Shown one piece after another: positions 6,197 to 6,407 of a DNA stretch of 6,407 nt. Below the pieces are notes generated by a model. The model saw only the letters and a list, made by a program, of their open reading frames with translations, made no database searches and had not been told where the DNA came from. Origin of the DNA: Angelakisella sp. (GTDB lineage Bacteria > Bacillota > Clostridia > Oscillospirales > Ruminococcaceae); NCBI GenBank assembly GCA_022795575.1, contig JAAWGY010000137.1, forward strand, positions 1-6,407. Reading direction: 5' to 3'. The translations under genes were made by a program, and so were the position numbers. How positions within the stretch are numbered: position 1 is the stretch's first letter; every line of letters begins with the position of its first letter.

Positions 6197-6230
6197 CCCC
6201 CCGCAGGGAATCAGATCCGCCGGAGGCACC
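6197..6230. repeat. GC-rich spaced repeat, copy B
   Basis: This is the second copy of 6141-6175, nearly identical over 34 bp. The sequences after each copy, near 6181-6194 and 6241-6254, also resemble each other (ACCGAAGGGAGGGA against ACCGGAAGGAGGGA), so the real unit is probably longer, about 55 bp, with part of it degraded. Confidence 0.85.
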
Positions 6231-6407
6231 TTATCAGGCCAACCGGAAGGAGGGAGCGGGCCATTTCGCTTCCCCTGCAAGGCCCCTGGGGCCTGTCCCC
6301 CAGCAGGGCCAGCCGCCCAACCAAGCATCGAGCAACCACACGTTGAGATTGAGGCTGTCACCCATGCAGAAGAACCGAGCCCAAGCGGTCCAGGCGGCGT
6401 TAGGGGA

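Larger units (their letters stand above)
5945..6407. other. Gene-free, compositionally skewed spacer with palindromes and repeats
   Basis: I see no supportable gene. From about 5945 to 6024 the plus strand is G-rich. From about 6034 to 6110 it is rich in C and A. After that come short palindromes: CGGCCC/GGGCCG (6108-6122), a nested CCCC-GGCC-GGCC-GGGG arrangement (6111-6135) and AGGCCCC/GGGGCCT (6280-6294). A GC-rich repeat occurs at 6141-6175 and 6197-6230. The last 100 bases have more ordinary composition and may belong to the next unit beyond the window. Confidence 0.65.

Noticed and set aside
6141..6230. CRISPR array
   Set aside because: Only two repeats separated by about 20 bp, with imperfect copies and similar rather than unique spacers, and no cas genes nearby.
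6155..6361. Minus-strand open frame of 68 codons over the repeat region
   Set aside because: It lies across repeats and palindromes, has Gly/Pro-rich low-complexity composition, no family resemblance and no clear ribosome binding site.
6364..6407. Possible gene start running off the right edge: ATG at 6364 with GAGG nine bases upstream, reading MQKNRAQAVQAALG
   Set aside because: Only 14 codons are visible, the family is not recognisable, and the ribosome binding site is poor compared with others in the window. It cannot be supported without the next sequence.

Overview
The window comes from a GC-rich Gram-positive bacterium. The best guess is a gut member of the Clostridia, Oscillospiraceae or a relative. 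This is inferred from four things: the rpsF-ssb-rpsR arrangement, strong AAGGAGG-type ribosome binding sites, a BlaI/BlaR1 pair with an ATGA overlap, and a zinc-ribbon/DUF2628-like membrane protein, all in GC-rich DNA with many palindromic spacers. No taxonomic search was possible.

Layout. Positions 1-334 hold no gene. They contain a dense run of perfect hairpins, including a possible three-way junction, and a 58-bp direct repeat whose two differences form a compensated base pair. On the minus strand, 2271 to 335 is a two-gene operon: a BlaI/MecI-family repressor followed by a BlaR1-like M56 membrane metallopeptidase. Its promoter (2375-2403) is overlaid by three related palindromes that look like autoregulatory BlaI operators. 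No beta-lactamase is present, and the BlaR1 homologue lacks a penicillin-binding sensor domain.

On the plus strand, a promoter near 2528-2556 should drive a membrane protein with two zinc-binding modules (TTG start, 2680-3735) and galU (3749-4624), which are 13 bp apart. A weak terminator follows galU. A consensus sigma-A promoter (TTGACA, 17 bp, TATAAT) then drives rpsF-ssb-rpsR (4812-5880). Its -35 box lies in the loop of a perfect 15-bp inverted repeat. The rpsF leader can fold so that an anti-Shine-Dalgarno segment pairs with the ribosome binding site, which suggests autogenous control. A strong intrinsic terminator closes this operon at 5906-5944.

Positions 5945-6407 are again non-coding as far as I can see. 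They hold G-rich runs, short palindromes and a GC-rich repeat in two copies. Most genes are conventional; the less explained material is the structured spacers, the rpsF control region and the RING/zinc-ribbon protein next to galU.
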